In this document: positions 13,799-16,307 of the stretch, in pieces | Position numbering within the stretch: position 1 is the stretch's first letter | How the letters are laid out: each line of letters starts with the position of its first letter | Assembly (NCBI GenBank): GCA_030040265.1 | Contig: JASHUB010000036.1 | Span: 1-16,307 of the forward strand | DNA: 16,307 bases | Reading direction: 5' to 3' | From: Microcaldota archaeon | GTDB taxonomy: Archaea; Micrarchaeota; Micrarchaeia; Micrarchaeales; CABMGC01 | Notes under the pieces: model-generated | What the model was told of the DNA's origin: nothing | Databases searched by the model: none | Seen by the model: the letters and a program-made list of their open reading frames with translations, nothing else | Translations under genes and position numbers: made by a program

Positions 13799-15013
13799 TT
13801 GCAGCACAAGGAATTTGTTGAAGAGGCTATTGGGCACTATAAGGCAATGCCGTTCGAGACGAGCGAGCTCTATAAGAGGTACATGATAAACCTCAGGATG
13901 CCGGAGAGCGTAGACCTAAAACCAAGCAAGGAGGCCGAGGCTCTGGCGAAGAAGCTCTCGGAGTCGCTGAAGATTAAGTTCGACCTTATCATCACCGATT
14001 CCGAAATAAGATCCGCGTCGAAGAACATCGAGATATCAGACGCGGGAATGGTGGACCCGATGTCCAGGCATTACATGCCAGGAGAGGACAAGGTCGCATC
14101 GTTCGTGCACGCTTACGCGAAAAGCGCTATCGTGATCAGAGTACCTGACAAGCAGAAGGCATCGTTGAACCTCCTTTCAGTGAATCACTCTCCGCTGCCG
14201 ATATTCATCTCAATGGCGGTCGGCGATAACGCTTCGCTGGAACTTTCCGAATACTATTTCTCTGCATCGAAAGAGCAGTCGGTTGTCGCACCGCTGCACG
14301 AACTCTCTGCCGGCAAGAACAGCAAAGTTGAGCTCAACATCCTCCACGATGAGAACGGGATGACCGACGTTGGCAACCTCTGCAAGGGCAGGATCGGCGA
14401 GCGCGCAGAAGTGCGAGTCAACATGGCTTACATCGGAGGCGGGCACACAAGATCGAGGGCAAACTTCACCGCGGCAGAACACGGGAAGATACAGGTATCG
14501 GAGGTTGCATTCGGCTCGGACGGTCAAAAGTTCGACATGGCAACCAATGTCACAAACGAGAAACCATACTCGATAGGCAGAGTCGACTCAGGCGCTGTGA
14601 TGAGTGGAAAGTCGTTGTGCGTCCTGAAGGGATTCGCGAAGATAGTTGAGGGTGCACGTGGCGTCGGCTCTCAGGTCAACCAGCATGGCCTGCTTCTTGA
14701 CCCGGAGTCGAGAATAGAGGCACTTCCTGACATGTCCATAGATTACAGCAACGAGGTATCCGCATCGCACTCCGCAGGAACAGCACCGATAAGCAATGAC
14801 GTCCTGTTCTACATGACGTCAAGGGGCATACCTGAGGATGAAGCTAGGCGCCTGTACATAATCGGTTTCCTATCGAAGTACCTGACCAACATCAGCAACG
14901 TCAAGGCAAAGGAGGTAATAGTATCGGTCCTGCTCGAAAAGCTCAACAAGAAGACTTTCGGAATGGTGCCAAACACGGACATAGAGAAGTTCTGGTTGGT
15001 CCAAAAAGCGTGA
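13799..15013 (+). CDS. sufD: Fe-S cluster assembly protein SufD
   Basis: SufD is the SufB paralogue that completes the scaffold. The 404-residue protein has an N-terminal helical region (MPFETSELYKRYMINL), the beta-helix core, and a C-terminal block SASHSAGTAPISNDVLFYMTSRGIP. His324 matches the functional histidine of E. coli SufD (His360), and the SufB cysteine is absent. Order and divergence from the preceding gene make this SufD rather than a second SufB. The start is TTG 13799, 9 nt after the sufB stop; the first in-frame ATG (13847) would remove 16 residues. AAGGGA a few bases upstream is only a weak Shine-Dalgarno, so the start is less certain. The TGA stop overlaps the candidate GTG of sufC. 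Confidence 0.92.
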   Translation: MQHKEFVEEAIGHYKAMPFETSELYKRYMINLRMPESVDLKPSKEAEALAKKLSESLKIKFDLIITDSEIRSASKNIEISDAGMVDPMSRHYMPGEDKVASFVHAYAKSAIVIRVPDKQKASLNLLSVNHSPLPIFISMAVGDNASLELSEYYFSASKEQSVVAPLHELSAGKNSKVELNILHDENGMTDVGNLCKGRIGERAEVRVNMAYIGGGHTRSRANFTAAEHGKIQVSEVAFGSDGQKFDMATNVTNEKPYSIGRVDSGAVMSGKSLCVLKGFAKIVEGARGVGSQVNQHGLLLDPESRIEALPDMSIDYSNEVSASHSAGTAPISNDVLFYMTSRGIPEDEARRLYIIGFLSKYLTNISNVKAKEVIVSVLLEKLNKKTFGMVPNTDIEKFWLVQKA

Positions 15014-15744
15014 ATGACATGAAACTAGAGATAAAGAACCTGCACGTCTTCATCGAAGACAAGGAAGTGATAAAGGGGCTGGACCTCGCCATGAACGAAG
15101 GGGAGTTCCACGTGCTCATGGGGCCGAACGGCAGCGGAAAGACGTCGCTCTCGAAAGCGATCATGGGGCATCCTGCGTACTTGATAAAAGAAGGAGACAT
15201 ACTTGTGGACGGCAAGAGCATAAAAGACCTTTCAACAGACAAGATCGCGAAGCTCGGGCTCTTCCTCGGCTTCCAGAATCCCATCGAGGTCGACGGGCTC
15301 GGAGTGATAAACTTCCTGAACACGGCAAGGGGCGCGGTCTCGAAGGACAACGCGCCGTTCAAGGACTTCCTCAACGAGGTCAAGTCGAATGCGGAGAGCC
15401 TCAAGATCAAGGAGGACCTCGTTAACAGGTCGCTCAACTTCGGATTCTCCGGAGGAGAGAAGAAGAAGGTCGAGGTCCTGCAGATGGCCATGCTCAAGCC
15501 CAAGATAGCGATACTCGACGAGCCAGACTCCGGGCTCGACGTCGATGCGATAAAGCTTGTCGCAGCGAAGATAAACGAGATAAGGAAGAATACAAAGGCG
15601 GGCATACTCCTCATAACGCACTACAGCAGGATCCTGAAGTACATGGAGCCGGAGTACGTGCACATAATGCACGACGGCAAGATAACCAGGGAGGGCGGCA
15701 AGGACCTGATCGAGGAGATCGAGTCGAAGGGATACAAGGCGTGA
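15010..15744 (+). CDS. sufC: Fe-S cluster assembly ATPase SufC
   Basis: SufC is the soluble ABC-type ATPase that drives conformational change of SufB/SufD. In this 244-residue protein, Walker A GPNGSGKTS is at 38-46, the Q-loop glutamine at 89 and the signature FSGGEKKK at 146-153. Walker B IAILDEPDSGLD is at 166-177 with Glu171, and the switch histidine is at 204. EPDSGLD is typical of SufC. Two starts compete. GTG 15010 overlaps the sufD stop as GTGA. ATG 15019 gives the usual MKLEIKNLHV N-terminus, and the GTGA itself could then act as Shine-Dalgarno. I list the longer form without strong preference. The TGA stop overlaps the sufS ATG, so translation is coupled along the operon. Confidence 0.96.
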   Translation: MNDMKLEIKNLHVFIEDKEVIKGLDLAMNEGEFHVLMGPNGSGKTSLSKAIMGHPAYLIKEGDILVDGKSIKDLSTDKIAKLGLFLGFQNPIEVDGLGVINFLNTARGAVSKDNAPFKDFLNEVKSNAESLKIKEDLVNRSLNFGFSGGEKKKVEVLQMAMLKPKIAILDEPDSGLDVDAIKLVAAKINEIRKNTKAGILLITHYSRILKYMEPEYVHIMHDGKITREGGKDLIEEIESKGYKA

Positions 15745-16307
15745 TGATGCCGGCGGATTTCGATAAGATCAGGAAGGATTTCCCCATTCTCGGCACGAGC
15801 TTCGAGGGGAAGCCGCTCACGTATCTTGACAGCGCGGCGACGTCGCAGAAGCCGATACAGGTCATCGACGCTGTAAGCAACTACTACAAGCGCTACAACG
15901 CGAACATACACCGTGGAGTCTACAGGATATCCGAGGAGGCGACGTCAGTGTACTGGCACTCGAAGGAGCTTGCAGCGAAGCTGATAAACGCGAAGTCGCC
16001 TCGCAGCATAATCTACAACAGGAACACAACGGAAGGCCTGAACATAGTAGCGCTCACGTACGGGGAGCAGAGACTGAAGAAGGGCGACCACATACTCATA
16101 AGCGAGATGGAGCACCACAGCAACATAGTGCCGTGGCAGCTCCTCGCTAAAAGGAAGGGTGCGGTTCTCGACTACATAAAGCTGAAGGACAACGCCTTCC
16201 TTGACATGGACGATTACAAGAAGAAGCTCGAGCTAAGGCCGAAGATCGTCGCCGTGACATACGTCTCGAATGTGCTCGGCACGATAAACGATGTCAAGGA
16301 GATGACA
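15744..16307 (+). CDS. sufS: Cysteine desulfurase SufS, N-terminal part (3' partial)
   Basis: The first 188 residues are in the window and the frame is open at the right edge. SufS is a PLP-dependent enzyme that takes sulfur from cysteine for cluster assembly. LTYLDSAATSQKP (25-37), YNANIHRGVYRIS (51-63), NRNTTEGLN (92-100) and EMEHHSNIVPW (121-131) are class-II SufS/CsdA motifs; a histidine at 124 should stack on the PLP ring. The lysine that binds PLP and the catalytic cysteine lie beyond the edge and cannot be checked. The start is ATG 15744, sharing the A of the sufC TGA; ATG 15747 follows at once. It is the fifth gene of the operon, and a SufU/IscU-type or SufE partner could lie just outside. 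Confidence 0.95.
   Translation, partial: MMPADFDKIRKDFPILGTSFEGKPLTYLDSAATSQKPIQVIDAVSNYYKRYNANIHRGVYRISEEATSVYWHSKELAAKLINAKSPRSIIYNRNTTEGLNIVALTYGEQRLKKGDHILISEMEHHSNIVPWQLLAKRKGAVLDYIKLKDNAFLDMDDYKKKLELRPKIVAVTYVSNVLGTINDVKEMT

Noticed and set aside
13016..13837. 273-codon minus-strand frame opposite sufB
   Set aside because: Antisense to a fully supported SufB with intact family motifs; no promoter or known domain.
14943..15614. 223-codon minus-strand frame opposite sufC, rich in Ser and Phe
   Set aside because: The hydrophobic, Ser-rich sequence is what antisense of a Lys/Glu-rich gene gives; not a membrane protein.
1..16307. Mobile elements, CRISPR repeats, attachment sites or toxin-antitoxin genes
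   Set aside because: No transposase, spaced direct repeats or small paired genes were visible; the tRNA-Thr has no duplicated 3' end nearby to mark an integration.

Overview
The window is a gene-dense stretch of archaeal chromosome. The archaeal assignment rests on the gene set: GatE (the archaeal tRNA-dependent amidotransferase subunit), a short intein-free aIF5B, and a CCA-less tRNA-Thr with U73. It also rests on TATA-box promoters placed about 26 nt upstream of start codons, which implies leaderless mRNAs. Small genes, tight packing, a long membrane-anchored beta-helix surface protein and a long-form NDK fit a DPANN lineage such as Micrarchaeota, but that finer placement is an inference. 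No mobile element, CRISPR array, rRNA or phage gene is visible.

Layout. Positions 1-1109 (+) hold the 3' end of gatE and an AIM24-family gene. Positions 1106-3568 (-) hold aIF5B and a YgjP/M48-like metallopeptidase whose promoter sits on the aIF5B stop codon. Positions 3672-4226 (+) hold a long nucleoside diphosphate kinase. Positions 4227-8767 (-) hold a MIP18/DUF59 Fe-S assembly protein, an S66 LD-carboxypeptidase-like protein and a 1007-residue surface protein. That protein has a cytoplasmic Pro/Gln-rich tail, one membrane helix and four Cys-capped beta-helix units. At 8937-9008 (+) is tRNA-Thr(CGU), abutting a zinc-ribbon/HTH gene on the minus strand (9008-9577). Positions 9675-10591 (+) hold an msrB-msrA operon. 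Positions 10592-11909 (-) hold an unrecognised helical protein and a HAD hydrolase. From about 12014 to the right edge (+) runs a SUF operon: HTH regulator, sufB, sufD, sufC and sufS (cut by the window edge).

The most coherent system is the SUF operon. Its first gene encodes a small XRE-type HTH protein with a C-terminal four-cysteine cluster (C-x1-C-x2-C-x7-C). A perfect 15-nt palindrome overlaps the operon TATA box. I infer an autoregulated, possibly metal- or Fe-S-sensing, control circuit for Fe-S cluster assembly, analogous in logic to bacterial SufR or IscR but built from a different family. The MIP18/DUF59 protein and the MsrA/MsrB pair elsewhere in the window fit the same Fe-S and oxidative-damage theme.

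Promoter spacing recurs so regularly that it resolves several start codons: aIF5B at 3568, DUF59 at 4529 and the HAD protein at 11909. Convergent genes meet with zero gap or a few shared bases three times. A fourth such contact is between the tRNA and the zinc-ribbon gene.
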